64,000 nucleotides of DNA, from contig JAXLRI010000003.1 in assembly GCA_046331175.1 (NCBI GenBank), forward strand, positions 662,048-726,047, given 5' to 3'. Each line of letters starts with the position of its first letter. Positions within the stretch are counted from its first letter, which is position 1. The stretch is from JAWKIW01 sp046331175. Its GTDB lineage: Bacteria; Actinomycetota; Acidimicrobiia; Acidimicrobiales; Acidimicrobilacustridaceae. The translations under genes and the position numbers were made by a program. This document shows positions 38,478-47,503 of the stretch, piece after piece. Under the pieces are notes generated by a model that saw nothing but the letters and a program-made list of their open reading frames with translations, was not told the DNA's origin and ran no database searches.

Positions 38478-40817
38478 GTGGAGGGCATCCGCTGGTTCGA
38501 CGAGCTGTCCCTCGCCGACGAGGAGCTCGTCGGCGGGAAGGGGGCCAACCTCGGCGAGCTGACCGGCGCCGGCTTTCCGGTGCCGCCCGGGTTCGTCGTC
38601 ACCGCCGACGCCTACCTGGGCGCCATGGAGGCCGGTGGGGTGCGATCCCGGTTGGCCGAGGTGGCGATGGCGGCCGACGCCGGGGACCCGACCAGGTTGG
38701 CCGGCGCGGCCGCCGAGCTGCAGTCCCTCGTCCGGGCCGCCGGCGTGCCCAACGCGCTGGCCGACGATCTGCGCGCCGCCTTCGCCCGGCTCGGTGTCGA
38801 GCGCGTGGCCGTGCGGTCGTCGGCCGCCGGCGAGGACAGCGCCGACGCGTCCTTCGCCGGCATGAACGAGACCTTCACCGACGTCACCGCCGACGACCTG
38901 GTCGAGCGGGTGCTCGACTGCTGGGCGTCGGTCTTCGGTGAGCGGGTCGTGGCCTACCGGGCCACGCGCGGCATCGGTCGCGAGCCGGCCATCGCGGTGG
39001 TCGTGCAGGCCATGGTCGACAGCGAGCGCTCGGGCGTCATGTTCTCCGCCGACCCGTCCACCGGCGACCGGGCCCACGTCGTCATCGAGGGAGCGCGCGG
39101 CCTCGGCGAGGTGGTCGTCGGCGGCCAGGTGGAGCCCGACACGTACGTGGTCGACCGCCAGACCCTGCGCGTGCTCTCGGCCCGGATCGGCCACCAGGCC
39201 TTCGCCATCGTCCGGGGCGACGACGGGCGCGATCACCGCGTCGAACTCGAGGGCGAGGCGGCCACCGGTCGGGTCCTCGCCGACGACGAGGTCCGCGACC
39301 TGGCCACCCTCGCCATGCGCGTCGAGGCCCACTACGGCCGACCCCAGGACGTCGAGTGGGCCATCGAGGCGGCCGCCCTCGGGGGGCGCCAGTGGCTCGT
39401 GCAGGCCCGGCCGATCACGACGCTCGACACCGATACCCAGGGCGCATCCGCCCCCGGAGGAGCGTCGGACGAGACGGCCGGTGCCCAACCCGCCGGTGCC
39501 GAGGCGGTGCCGCCGCTCCTCACCGGCCTGGCGGCCGCCCCCGGCATCGCCACCGGGGTGGTGCGGATCCTGCGCGGACCCGAGGAGGGCCGCCGCCTGG
39601 GTCCCGGCGAGATCCTCGTGGCGGCCATGACCACCCCCGACTGGGTGCCCACGATGCGGCGGGCGGGGGCCCTGGTCACCGACGGCGGCGGGATGACCTG
39701 CCACGCCGCCATCGTCAGCCGCGAGCTGGCCGTGCCGGCCGTGGTCGGCGCCCGCGAGGCCACCTCGCGGCTGCGCGACGGCGAGGTCGTCACCGTCGAC
39801 GGGCGACGAGGCACCGTCTACGAGGGCGACGTCCGCGACCGGCTGGCCGCTCCGCCGCCCGTGGTCACCGGGGGCACGTCGGTGGCGACGGGCGCACCTG
39901 CGACCGCCGCGCCGGACGCCCTGGCCACCCGCCTGTACGTCAACCTCGCCTTCGCCGACCGCGCCGAGGAGGTCGCCGCCCTCCCGGTCGACGGGGTCGG
40001 GCTGCTGAGGGCCGAGTTCCTGCTGACCGACGCGCTCGGGGGCGAGCACCCCAAGCACCTCCTCGCCGAAGGGCGTGGCGAGGAGTTCGCCGGCCGGATG
40101 GCCGAGTCGGTCCTGCGCATCACCCGTCCGTTCTCGCCCCGACCCGTCGTGTACCGGACCACCGACTTCCGGACGAACGAGTTCCGCAAGCTGGTCGGTG
40201 GTGACGAGTTCGAGCCGCACGAGGAGAACCCGATGATCGGGTACCGCGGCTGCTTCCGCTACGTGCGCGACCCCGAGGTCTTCGCCATGGAGCTGCAGGC
40301 ACTCGCCCGGGTGCGCGAGGAGACGCCCAACCTCGTCGTCATGATCCCCTTCGTCCGCACCCGCTGGGAGCTCGAGGCCTGCCTCGACCAGATCGACCGC
40401 TCCCCCCTCGGCCGCCAGCGCGGGCTGCAGGTCTGGGTGATGGCCGAGGTGCCGTCGGTGGCCTACCGCATCCCGGAGTACGCGGCCATGGGCATCACCG
40501 GCGTGTCGATCGGCTCGAACGACCTCACCCAGCTGGTGTTGGGGGTCGATCGCGATTCGGAGGTCTGCGCCGAGCTGTTCGACGAGGCCGATGCGGCGGT
40601 GCTCGACGCCATCGGCCGCATCATCGGCGCGGCGCGCGAGGCCGGGATCACCTCGTCGCTGTGCGGTCAGGCGCCGTCGAACCGCCCGGCCTTCGCCGAG
40701 CACCTGGTGCGGGCCGGCATCACCTCGGTGTCGGTCAACCCCGACGCCGTCGATGCCGCCCGACGGGTCATCGGCTCCGCGGAGCGCCGCCTGCTGCTCG
40801 AGGCCGCCCGCCACTAG
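38478..40817 (+). CDS. ppsA: Phosphoenolpyruvate synthase
   Basis: Converts pyruvate and ATP to PEP, AMP and phosphate for gluconeogenesis. The 779-aa cytosolic protein has an ATP-grasp N-domain (SLADEELVGGKGANLGELTG; RSSAAGEDSADASFAGMNET), the phosphohistidine domain with catalytic His in GGGMTCHAAIVSRELAVPAV, and the PEP/pyruvate barrel (TTDFRTNEFRKLVGGDEFEP; GVSIGSNDLTQLVLGVDRDS; a late SSLCGQAPSN with the catalytic Cys). The GTG at 38478 is chosen from the TAGGGT box. Its last 50 bp overlap the 3' end of the convergent helicase gene. Confidence 0.96.
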   Translation: MEGIRWFDELSLADEELVGGKGANLGELTGAGFPVPPGFVVTADAYLGAMEAGGVRSRLAEVAMAADAGDPTRLAGAAAELQSLVRAAGVPNALADDLRAAFARLGVERVAVRSSAAGEDSADASFAGMNETFTDVTADDLVERVLDCWASVFGERVVAYRATRGIGREPAIAVVVQAMVDSERSGVMFSADPSTGDRAHVVIEGARGLGEVVVGGQVEPDTYVVDRQTLRVLSARIGHQAFAIVRGDDGRDHRVELEGEAATGRVLADDEVRDLATLAMRVEAHYGRPQDVEWAIEAAALGGRQWLVQARPITTLDTDTQGASAPGGASDETAGAQPAGAEAVPPLLTGLAAAPGIATGVVRILRGPEEGRRLGPGEILVAAMTTPDWVPTMRRAGALVTDGGGMTCHAAIVSRELAVPAVVGAREATSRLRDGEVVTVDGRRGTVYEGDVRDRLAAPPPVVTGGTSVATGAPATAAPDALATRLYVNLAFADRAEEVAALPVDGVGLLRAEFLLTDALGGEHPKHLLAEGRGEEFAGRMAESVLRITRPFSPRPVVYRTTDFRTNEFRKLVGGDEFEPHEENPMIGYRGCFRYVRDPEVFAMELQALARVREETPNLVVMIPFVRTRWELEACLDQIDRSPLGRQRGLQVWVMAEVPSVAYRIPEYAAMGITGVSIGSNDLTQLVLGVDRDSEVCAELFDEADAAVLDAIGRIIGAAREAGITSSLCGQAPSNRPAFAEHLVRAGITSVSVNPDAVDAARRVIGSAERRLLLEAARH

Positions 40818-42684
40818 CGCTGCCGCGGTGGCCGGCCTTCGGGCCGCTCCGACTGCCGGCGCCACCGGGCTTCCCACCCTTGCCGGGCTTGGCCTTCGGG
40901 CCGGTCTTCGGCTTGGTCTTGCCCTTGGGGCCGGGCTTGGCCTTCGGGCCGGGCTTGGCCTTCGCCTTCGGACCGCCGGGCTTCGGACGCCCGGGCTTGG
41001 CCCCGGGTCGGCCCGACGGCGAGCGGCGCGCCGACGGCTCGCCCGGCCGACCCTCCCCACGGTCGTCCCATCGCTCGCCGCCCTCGTCGCGTCGGTCGTC
41101 CCGTCGGTCGTCCCGTCGATCCGGGCCCTGGCCCCGGTGGTGCGGCTTGCGCGGCCGGCCGGCGCGACGCTCCTCCTCCTCACGGAGGCGGGCCTGCTCG
41201 GCCCGGCGAGCCGCCCGGTTCGGACCGCCGCCCTCGCCGCCCTGGCGGTCGCCCGACGATCGGTGCGGCTTCGCCGGCCGGTCGGAGCGATCCGAGCGTT
41301 CGGATCGCTCGCTGCGATCCCACGTCGTCGGGCGCGCCGGCTTGGACGCGCGATCGGACCGCTCGCCGCGGTCGGGCTTCCCGGCACGCTCGGGCTTGGG
41401 CTGCTTGGGCTGCTTGGGCTGCTTGGGCCTGGGCGGACGGGCCGGGGCCGGAGGCGCGGTGACCTCGAGCGCCTCGAGGTCGACGGGATCGACCCCGGTC
41501 GGGTGCCCGAGGGAGCGCTGCAGCGAGGTGACGGCCTTGCGCACCTCCTTGCCGACGAGGGTCACGACCACGCCGTCGGTGCCGGCGCGCGCCGTACGGC
41601 CCGAGCGGTGCACGTAGTCCTTCTCGTCGGCCGGGGGGTCGAAGTGGATGACGCAGGTGACGCCCTCGACGTGGATGCCGCGAGCGGCCACGTCGGTGGC
41701 GACGAGCGCCGCCACCGATCCGCGGTGGAAGGCCTGGAGCGCCTTGTCGCGCTGGCCCTGGGAGCGCCCGCCGTGGATGGCGGCTGCCTTCACGCCGGCG
41801 GCCTCGAGCTGGCGGGCGACCCGGTCGGCTCCGTGGCGGGTGCGGCAGAAGACGACCGTCGGCCCGAGCCGATCGATGAGGGCGGCGGTCGTGGCGATGC
41901 GCTCGGCCCGCTCGACCTGCCACCAGCGGTGGTCGATGCGACCGTGGTCGTCGGTGTGCGGTGGCTCGTGGCGAGCGGGATCGCGCTGGTACCGGGTGGT
42001 CAGGATGTCCACGTCGCCGTCGAGGGTGGCCGAGAACAGCAGGGTCTGGCGATCCTCGGGGCACTGGTCGAGCAGGCGGCGGACCTCGGGCAGGAAGCCC
42101 ATGTCGGCCATGCGGTCGGCCTCGTCGACCACGACGATCTCGACCTGGTCGAGGCGGATGGCGCCCTGGTTGATCAGGTCGGCGAGACGACCGGGGCACG
42201 CCACGGCGATGTCGACGCCGCGGCGCAGGGCCTTGAGCTGCGGACCGAAGCCGACGCCGCCGTAGAACGAGTGCACCGTCGGGCCTCGGCGGCCGGCGAG
42301 GAGCTCGAGCTCCTTGGAGACCTGGGCGGCCAGCTCGCGGGTGGGGACCAGCACGAGGCCCTTCGGACGACCCGGCTTGGCCGACTCGGCGGTGAGCACC
42401 AGCGGGATGCCGAAGGCGATGGTCTTGCCCGAGCCGGTGGGGGCGCGACCGCAGACGTCGCGGCCGTCGAGGGCGTCGGGCAGGGTGGCGGCCTGGATCG
42501 GGAACGGCGCCGCGATGCCGCGGGCCGACAGGGACCGGACCATGTCCTCGGGGACGCCGAGGTCGGCGAAGGTGTCCTCGACGGTGAGGTCGGCCTCGGG
42601 GACGGCGGGTTCGCCGACACGAGGGTCGGCGACGTCGGCGCGGGGCGCGACGGCGCGCTCGGGCGCGGGTGCAGGGGTGGACAC
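40768..42684 (-). CDS. DEAD-box RNA helicase with long basic tail
   Basis: A 638-aa ATP-dependent RNA helicase. Motifs: FPIQAATLPDALDGRDVCGR (Q motif), APTGSGKT (Walker A), PTRELA, VVVDEADRMADMGF (DEAD), FSAT, TVVFCRTRHGADRVARQLEA, ATDVAARGIHVE, HRSGRTARAGTDG. The last 250 or so residues are low-complexity and basic, with KQP, DRS/ERS, RRDD and PKAKPG repeats that probably bind RNA or ribosomes. The GTG at 42684 has GGAG 6 nt upstream and is favoured over ATG 42750. TAGCCT at 42822-42817 could start a leader of about 125 nt, as in cold-inducible helicases. Confidence 0.94.
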   Translation of the reverse strand: MSTPAPAPERAVAPRADVADPRVGEPAVPEADLTVEDTFADLGVPEDMVRSLSARGIAAPFPIQAATLPDALDGRDVCGRAPTGSGKTIAFGIPLVLTAESAKPGRPKGLVLVPTRELAAQVSKELELLAGRRGPTVHSFYGGVGFGPQLKALRRGVDIAVACPGRLADLINQGAIRLDQVEIVVVDEADRMADMGFLPEVRRLLDQCPEDRQTLLFSATLDGDVDILTTRYQRDPARHEPPHTDDHGRIDHRWWQVERAERIATTAALIDRLGPTVVFCRTRHGADRVARQLEAAGVKAAAIHGGRSQGQRDKALQAFHRGSVAALVATDVAARGIHVEGVTCVIHFDPPADEKDYVHRSGRTARAGTDGVVVTLVGKEVRKAVTSLQRSLGHPTGVDPVDLEALEVTAPPAPARPPRPKQPKQPKQPKPERAGKPDRGERSDRASKPARPTTWDRSERSERSDRSDRPAKPHRSSGDRQGGEGGGPNRAARRAEQARLREEEERRAGRPRKPHHRGQGPDRRDDRRDDRRDEGGERWDDRGEGRPGEPSARRSPSGRPGAKPGRPKPGGPKAKAKPGPKAKPGPKGKTKPKTGPKAKPGKGGKPGGAGSRSGPKAGHRGSASGGRPRAAGGAPRSR

Positions 42685-42819
42685 GGGATCTCCGTTCGTG
42701 GCTGCCGTGGCCGCAGACGACGGGCGCCGCAACGGGGCGCGCACCGGCACCGAGGAGGGTGCTGCGGGACCGGCCGGGCAGCGCTCGAAGGTGGAGGGGG
42801 ATCGACCGGTCCGACCAGG

Positions 42820-44361
42820 CTAGTGGCTCGGTCTGCCGAACCCACCATCCCCCTGCGGACCGCGACCGACCAGGCGGTCGGCGACCGTGGCCAGCACCTC
42901 GCCCTTCGGGGCCGCGGTGGGCACCTCGACCGCTTCGGGCCACGGGTCGGCCCGCATGGCCAGGGCGGCGGCCACCGCTTCGTCGGCGTCGGAGGCGTCG
43001 GTCCCCTTCGCCGCCCGGCGGCCGATGCGCGCGGCGGCGACGGCGGCGTCGACGGTGCAGCGCAGCTCGACCACGTCGGCATCGCCGGCGGCGGCGAGGG
43101 CGCGGGCGGCGGTGCGGTGCCGTGTCGCCGTCCAGCTGGCGTCGAGCACCACCGACTGCCCCACCGCCAGCAGGCGCCCCGCTTCGCTGAGCAGCTCGTC
43201 GTAGGTGGCCTCGGTCGGCCCGGCGGCGTAGATGCCATCGTCCATCCCGGTGCTCGCCCGCGTGGTCGGGTCGAGGCCGGCTTGCTGCTTGCGCACCACG
43301 TCCGAGCGCAGCACGACCCAGCCGAAGCGCTCCCCCAGGCCCCGGGCCAGGTTCGACTTGCCGGTGCCCGGCAGCCCGCCGACGAGGACCAGGCGGACCC
43401 GTGCCCGCCGGAGGTGGTCGAGGGCGAGGCCGAACAGGGCCCGGGCCTGGCCGGCGGCGACCTCGCCGGCGGGGGTGCCCAGCCCCTCCTGCTCGGCCAG
43501 CAGGCACGCCACCTTGGCCCGGATCTGGGCCCGGTGGGCGATGTGGACGTGGAGCAGCGGCGCGGGCAGCCGACGACCGGCGTGCTCCTCGTAGGCGGCC
43601 ACGAAGACGGCCGCGGCCTCGGGATCGCCGAGCCGCTCAAGGTCCATGGCGAGGAAGGCCACGTCGGCCGTGACGTCGCCATAGCGCAGCTCGTCGTCGA
43701 ACTCGATGGTGTCGAGGATCCGCGGGCCGTCGTCGAGGCAGAACACGTCGGCGGCCTGCAGGTCGCCGTGCCCGTCGCAGACGTCGCCGTCGAGGACCCG
43801 CCGGTCGAACAGGGCGGCCCGTCCGGCGAGGAACCGCTCGACCAGGGCGTCGGCCTCGGTCACGTCGCCGGGGTCGAGCACCGGCCCGACGAAGCGGTCG
43901 AGCTCGCCCCGGTTCGTCCTCCACCGCCGACCGAAGGCCTCGGCGGTGCCGAGCACGTCGATGGTGGCTGATCGTTCGGCCCGGGCGTGGAAGTCGACCA
44001 GCGTCCGCGCCACCGACCGCAGCGCGTCGGGCACCTCCTGCGAGCGATCGGCCACGAGGGTCGCGAGTCGCCGGGCCGCCGGCATGCGCCGCATCACGAC
44101 GACGGGCTCGACCTCGTCTGCGCCCGGCCCGTGCAGCTCGGCCACGCCCAGGTACACGTCGGGCGCGATGCGCCGGTTGAGCTCGACCTCGCGGGCGCAG
44201 GCCTCCTGGCGCAGCGCGAGGGTCGAGAAGTCGAGGAAGCCGAACCGGACCGGCTTCTTCGCCTTGTAGGCGCGGTCGCCGGCGAACACGACGAGGGAGA
44301 TGTGCGTCTCGACGACCGCCGGGTCGACGGGCGGCACCGAGCGAGCGGGCGTCAGCGCCAC
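42820..44361 (-). CDS. Aminoglycoside-phosphotransferase-like/P-loop kinase fusion
   Basis: A 513-aa two-domain kinase-like protein. The N-terminal half is APH-like: YKAKKPVRFGFLDFS, with catalytic-loop-like DVCDGHGDLQAADVFCLDDG and the DxD-type ILDTIEFDDELR. The C-terminal half (from about residue 320) is a P-loop kinase, VLVGGLPGTGKSNLARGLGE, with an Asp and Arg (SDVVRKQQAG) as in AAA_33/Zeta-like kinases. Such fusions occur in actinobacteria with unknown substrates; resistance is not implied. The GTG start overlaps the stop of the ABA4-like gene by 10 bp. Its TAG stop overlaps a TAGCCT hexamer that may serve the helicase. Confidence 0.86.
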   Translation of the reverse strand: MALTPARSVPPVDPAVVETHISLVVFAGDRAYKAKKPVRFGFLDFSTLALRQEACAREVELNRRIAPDVYLGVAELHGPGADEVEPVVVMRRMPAARRLATLVADRSQEVPDALRSVARTLVDFHARAERSATIDVLGTAEAFGRRWRTNRGELDRFVGPVLDPGDVTEADALVERFLAGRAALFDRRVLDGDVCDGHGDLQAADVFCLDDGPRILDTIEFDDELRYGDVTADVAFLAMDLERLGDPEAAAVFVAAYEEHAGRRLPAPLLHVHIAHRAQIRAKVACLLAEQEGLGTPAGEVAAGQARALFGLALDHLRRARVRLVLVGGLPGTGKSNLARGLGERFGWVVLRSDVVRKQQAGLDPTTRASTGMDDGIYAAGPTEATYDELLSEAGRLLAVGQSVVLDASWTATRHRTAARALAAAGDADVVELRCTVDAAVAAARIGRRAAKGTDASDADEAVAAALAMRADPWPEAVEVPTAAPKGEVLATVADRLVGRGPQGDGGFGRPSH

Positions 44362-44915
44362 CGGCGGCGCTGGGCGAGGTGGATCGTGAGCCCGATGGGC
44401 CCGGCCATCCAGGTGAGGAACAGGGCGGCGCGGGAACGCCGGCCGGCGGCCAGCGACTCCTGCCAGATCCATCGGCCGACGAACAGGTCGAAGGCCAGGT
44501 AGTGCGTCCATCCGGCCAGGAAGGCGTCGGGAGACGCCAGGGCTCGGCGCACCGAATCGGGGTCGCTGAAGTCGAGGCGCTCACCACCCCGGGCCACGCC
44601 GGCCGCGAGCAGCGCCGTGTAGGCGACGCCCAAGCCGGCGAACAGCGGCGTGGCGAGGCGGACGACCTGGGCGGTGAGCCGCGACCGTGGGGCGAGGATC
44701 ATCGCCAGCCACACCGGCGCGGTGGTGGCGTTGAGCACGAGGTACGCGAGGCGGTGCGGCTCGTCGAGCGGCTCGAGCACGGTCGCCCCGGTCGGCGTCG
44801 GTTCGGCGGGATCGTGCGCCGGCGGGTCGACCACCGGGGCGGCTCCTTCGGGGCCGACGTCGTGGGCCTCGAGGACGACGGGCTCGACGGGGTCGTGGTC
44901 GGCGGGGTCGGTCAT
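44352..44915 (-). CDS. ABA4-like (DUF4281) membrane protein
   Basis: A 187-aa protein: about 60 residues of acidic/Pro-rich N-terminus (DPADHDPVEPVVLEAHDVG), then four predicted TM helices. The segment FLAGWTHYLAFDLFVGRWIW is typical of the ABA4 family, whose plant member is needed for neoxanthin synthesis; bacterial members are uncharacterised. The start (ATG 44915) has GAGACT at leaderless spacing, an imperfect -10. Divergent from the sulfotransferase across 56 bp. It is cotranscribed with the APH/P-loop gene by overlap. Confidence 0.83.
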   Translation of the reverse strand: MTDPADHDPVEPVVLEAHDVGPEGAAPVVDPPAHDPAEPTPTGATVLEPLDEPHRLAYLVLNATTAPVWLAMILAPRSRLTAQVVRLATPLFAGLGVAYTALLAAGVARGGERLDFSDPDSVRRALASPDAFLAGWTHYLAFDLFVGRWIWQESLAAGRRSRAALFLTWMAGPIGLTIHLAQRRRWR

Positions 44916-44957
44916 GGGCCGAGTCTCGCGCCCGGCGCAGGCCGGTGCGCCGCCCGG

Positions 44958-44963
44958 TAGCGT
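44958..44963 (+). promoter_or_regulatory. Leaderless-type -10 (TAGCGT)
   Basis: TAGCGT ends 8 nt before the GTG at 44972, favouring this start over an in-frame ATG-like start at 44945 that would precede the box. Confidence 0.5.
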
Positions 44964-44971
44964 CGCCGACC

Positions 44972-46258
44972 GTGTCCGAGCCCGACGGTGACCCGACCTT
45001 CGAGCCCGTCGTCCACCTCGACGACCTGGCCCACCCGACCTTCCCGGCCGACGCCGCTGCGCTGATCGAGGCCGCGGTCTCGTTCGCCGACGACGTCGAC
45101 CTCGGTCGGGAGGCGCTCGTCGCCCAGGCCGTGGCCGAGACCGGCCTCGAGGACTTCGGCGACGACGGCTGGCAGGAGCGGCTCGACCTGTTGGTTCGGT
45201 GCCTGACCGACGAGGCGCCGCTGTCGCCGATGGGGCGCATCACCCAGAGCGTCCTCTTCGGCCAGCTGCTGCGGAACCGGCTGCTGGTCGCCGACCTCCT
45301 CGCCCGCCACCCCGAGATCCGCGACGTGGAGATCAGCCGGCCGATCATCATCGCCGGGCTCCCCCGCACCGGGACCACCCACCTGCACAACCTCCTCGCG
45401 GCCGATCCGGCGCTGCGCACCCTCCCGTACTGGGAGAGCCTCGAGCCGGTCCTCTCCCCCGCCGAGCAGGCCGAGGTCGACGCCGGTGCCCCCGATCCCC
45501 GCCTGGCCCGCACCGAGGTCGCGGTCGACTTCGTCAACGGGACCCTGCCCCACTTCCGCCGCATGCACGAGATGACCGTCGACCACGTGCACGAGGAGAT
45601 CCAGCTCCTCGCCGTCGACTTCTGCACGATGCTGTTCGACACCACCGCGCCGATGCCGTCGTGGCGCGCCTGGTACCGCGAGCACGACCACGTGCCGAGC
45701 TACCGCTACCTGCGCACCGTCCTCCAGGTCCTCACGTGGCTGCGCGGCGGCGAGCGCTGGGTCCTGAAGTCGCCCCAGCACCTCGAGCAGCTCACCACCC
45801 TGCTCGAGGTCTTCCCCGACGCCACCATCCTCGTCACGCACCGCGACCCGGTCTCGGTCACGGCGTCGATGGGGACGATGGTGGCCTACACCGCCCGCCT
45901 CGCCCTCGACCCCGTCGAGCCCCACGTGATCGGCCGGTACTGGTCCGACCTGCTGGCGGAGATGCTCACGACCTGCGCCGAGACCCGCGACCTCGTGCCG
46001 TCCGACCAGTCCCTCGACGTGCACTTCGACGCCTTCATGGCCGACGACCTGGCGATGGTGGCGCGCATCTACGACCTGGCCGACCAGCCGCTCGACGGGC
46101 GGGCCCGGGCCGCGCACCGCGCCTACCTCGACGGCCACCAGCGGGACCGGTTCGGTCGCGTCCGCTACGACCTCGCCGACCTCGGCCTCGACCGCTCCGA
46201 GCTGGAGCGCTCGATGGCGCCGTACGTGGCCCGCTTCGGGGTCCGCCGGGAGGCGTGA
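44972..46258 (+). CDS. PAPS-dependent sulfotransferase family protein
   Basis: A 428-aa soluble sulfotransferase-like enzyme (Sulfotransfer_3 type). The 5'-phosphosulfate loop is IIIAGLPRTGTTHLHNLLAA; a 3'-phosphate motif follows at LVTHRDPVSVTASMGTMVAY; RWVLKSPQHLEQL is conserved between them. Acceptors in actinobacteria include lipids, glycans and small alcohols; the acceptor here is unknown. The C-terminal DRFGRVRYDLADLGLDRSEL is typical of the subgroup. Converges on the DUF1214 gene with a 10-bp gap. Confidence 0.91.
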   Translation: MSEPDGDPTFEPVVHLDDLAHPTFPADAAALIEAAVSFADDVDLGREALVAQAVAETGLEDFGDDGWQERLDLLVRCLTDEAPLSPMGRITQSVLFGQLLRNRLLVADLLARHPEIRDVEISRPIIIAGLPRTGTTHLHNLLAADPALRTLPYWESLEPVLSPAEQAEVDAGAPDPRLARTEVAVDFVNGTLPHFRRMHEMTVDHVHEEIQLLAVDFCTMLFDTTAPMPSWRAWYREHDHVPSYRYLRTVLQVLTWLRGGERWVLKSPQHLEQLTTLLEVFPDATILVTHRDPVSVTASMGTMVAYTARLALDPVEPHVIGRYWSDLLAEMLTTCAETRDLVPSDQSLDVHFDAFMADDLAMVARIYDLADQPLDGRARAAHRAYLDGHQRDRFGRVRYDLADLGLDRSELERSMAPYVARFGVRREA

Positions 46259-46268
46259 CGGCTGGGGG

Positions 46269-47387
46269 TCAGCCTGTGGGCGGCACCGGCACGTCGGCCA
46301 GCGCCACCACCTCGCAGGTGGGCCGCGCCGGCGTGTGCTCGGGCAGGAACCAGCGGAACCAGAGGTTGCCCTCGGGCCGCCCCTGCGTGCACAGCCAGTT
46401 GGGATGGGCCGGCTCGTCGGCGCTGACCACCACCGTCCACGACCCGTCGGCCTCGGGCACGACCTCGGCGCCGTTGATGGTGACGCGGTCGTAGGCGTAG
46501 TCGAAGGTGTGCAGGAACTCGTTCCAGAGGCACAGGTTCCAGAACCGGCAGCGCGGGCTCGTTCCCCGGATCACCAGGGCCTGGCCCTCGCCGAGCACGA
46601 AGCGGCCCATGGCGTAGGCGGCGTCGCCGGCCGCCCAGCCGAACGTCTGGGCCGGCACGGGGTACGGCTCGTCCACCGCGTTGTCGGCCTCGCCGAGCCG
46701 CAACGGGGCGAGGGCGGCCTGGTCGCGCACCCAGGTGGTCGCGGCGCGGAAGCGCCGAGCCAGCTCGTCGTCGGTCAGGCCCGGTCGATCGTCACCGACG
46801 CGGTCGTCGACCACCTCGACGTCCCAGTGCATGCGCCGCTGCACCCGCGGGTGGTCGAGGTAGTCGCGGGTGATGCCGCAGACGGTGTCGGGGGTCAGCT
46901 CGATGAACGCGCCGGTCCACCCGTCGGGCCGGGACGGCCCGAGCACGATCTCGAAGGCGCCGTGCTCGTCCGGCGCGAGGTCGCCATCGTGGACCGAGCC
47001 CACGATCCGCTCCGAGTAGTGGCCGTCGTCGGGTCCGCCGTAGACCGTCAGCGAGAAGTACACGGCGTCGGCCGCCCGGCCCGTCACGCGGTAGGTGCGG
47101 GTGGGGTCGAGGGGGACGTACTGGTAGAAGGCGTCGGCGTTGTCGCCGCCCCACTTGCGGGTGGGACCGACGATGTCGACGAAGCGAGGCCGGGCCGGGT
47201 CGGCCCACACGTGGGCGTCGAGCCCGACGGCGAGGATGGAGAACATCCATCGGTAGCCGTCGAGCACCGACGCGTCCGTGGCCACGGAGGCGTCGGTGCC
47301 GTCGAAGCGGCGCTCGAGATCGGCCACCGCCGCCAGCAGGTCGTGGACGGCGGCGGCGGTGGCGGGCTGGGGCTGCGGGTCGGCCAT
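46269..47387 (-). CDS. DUF1214 domain protein
   Basis: A 372-aa protein of unknown function. GYRWMFSILAVGLDAHVWAD and RTYRVTGRAADAVYFSLTVY are typical of the DUF1214 family; the C-terminal region has CRFWNLCLWNEFLHTFDYAY and GNLWFRWFLPEHTP, aromatic-rich strands of a beta sandwich. No signal peptide. ATG 47387 has an ACGGAG ribosome site and a TAGGGT hexamer about 30 nt upstream, so it has a short leader. Relatives often occur with sulfotransferase-like genes or lipid-metabolism genes, matching its neighbour; I treat that as suggestive only. Confidence 0.87.
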   Translation of the reverse strand: MADPQPQPATAAAVHDLLAAVADLERRFDGTDASVATDASVLDGYRWMFSILAVGLDAHVWADPARPRFVDIVGPTRKWGGDNADAFYQYVPLDPTRTYRVTGRAADAVYFSLTVYGGPDDGHYSERIVGSVHDGDLAPDEHGAFEIVLGPSRPDGWTGAFIELTPDTVCGITRDYLDHPRVQRRMHWDVEVVDDRVGDDRPGLTDDELARRFRAATTWVRDQAALAPLRLGEADNAVDEPYPVPAQTFGWAAGDAAYAMGRFVLGEGQALVIRGTSPRCRFWNLCLWNEFLHTFDYAYDRVTINGAEVVPEADGSWTVVVSADEPAHPNWLCTQGRPEGNLWFRWFLPEHTPARPTCEVVALADVPVPPTG

Positions 47388-47416
47388 GGCGGGCTCCGTT
47401 TCGCCGAGGTCCGCTC

Positions 47417-47422
47417 ACCCTA
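47417..47422 (-). promoter_or_regulatory. -10 (TAGGGT) of a leadered promoter
   Basis: TAGGGT on the minus strand, 29 nt before ATG 47387; the short leader carries ACGGAG near the start codon. Confidence 0.45.
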
Positions 47423-47503
47423 GGGCCCGCACAACGAGCCGAACGGCCCATGCCGCTCCCCCCGGCGCCCGGTCGATACCTCCTCGGGAGGGAGGTGCCG
47501 GAC

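Noticed and set aside
42685..42750. ATG 42750 as the helicase start
   Set aside because: No ribosome site; the GTG at 42684 has GGAG at good spacing and the extra residues are low-complexity.
40591..43971. Long plus-strand frame antisense to the helicase and APH/P-loop genes
   Set aside because: Translation is Arg/Gly/Val-rich with no motif, while the opposite strand has full helicase and kinase motifs.
42820..44361. Aminoglycoside resistance gene
   Set aside because: APH-like fold only; the fusion with a P-loop kinase is of unknown substrate and nothing indicates drug resistance.
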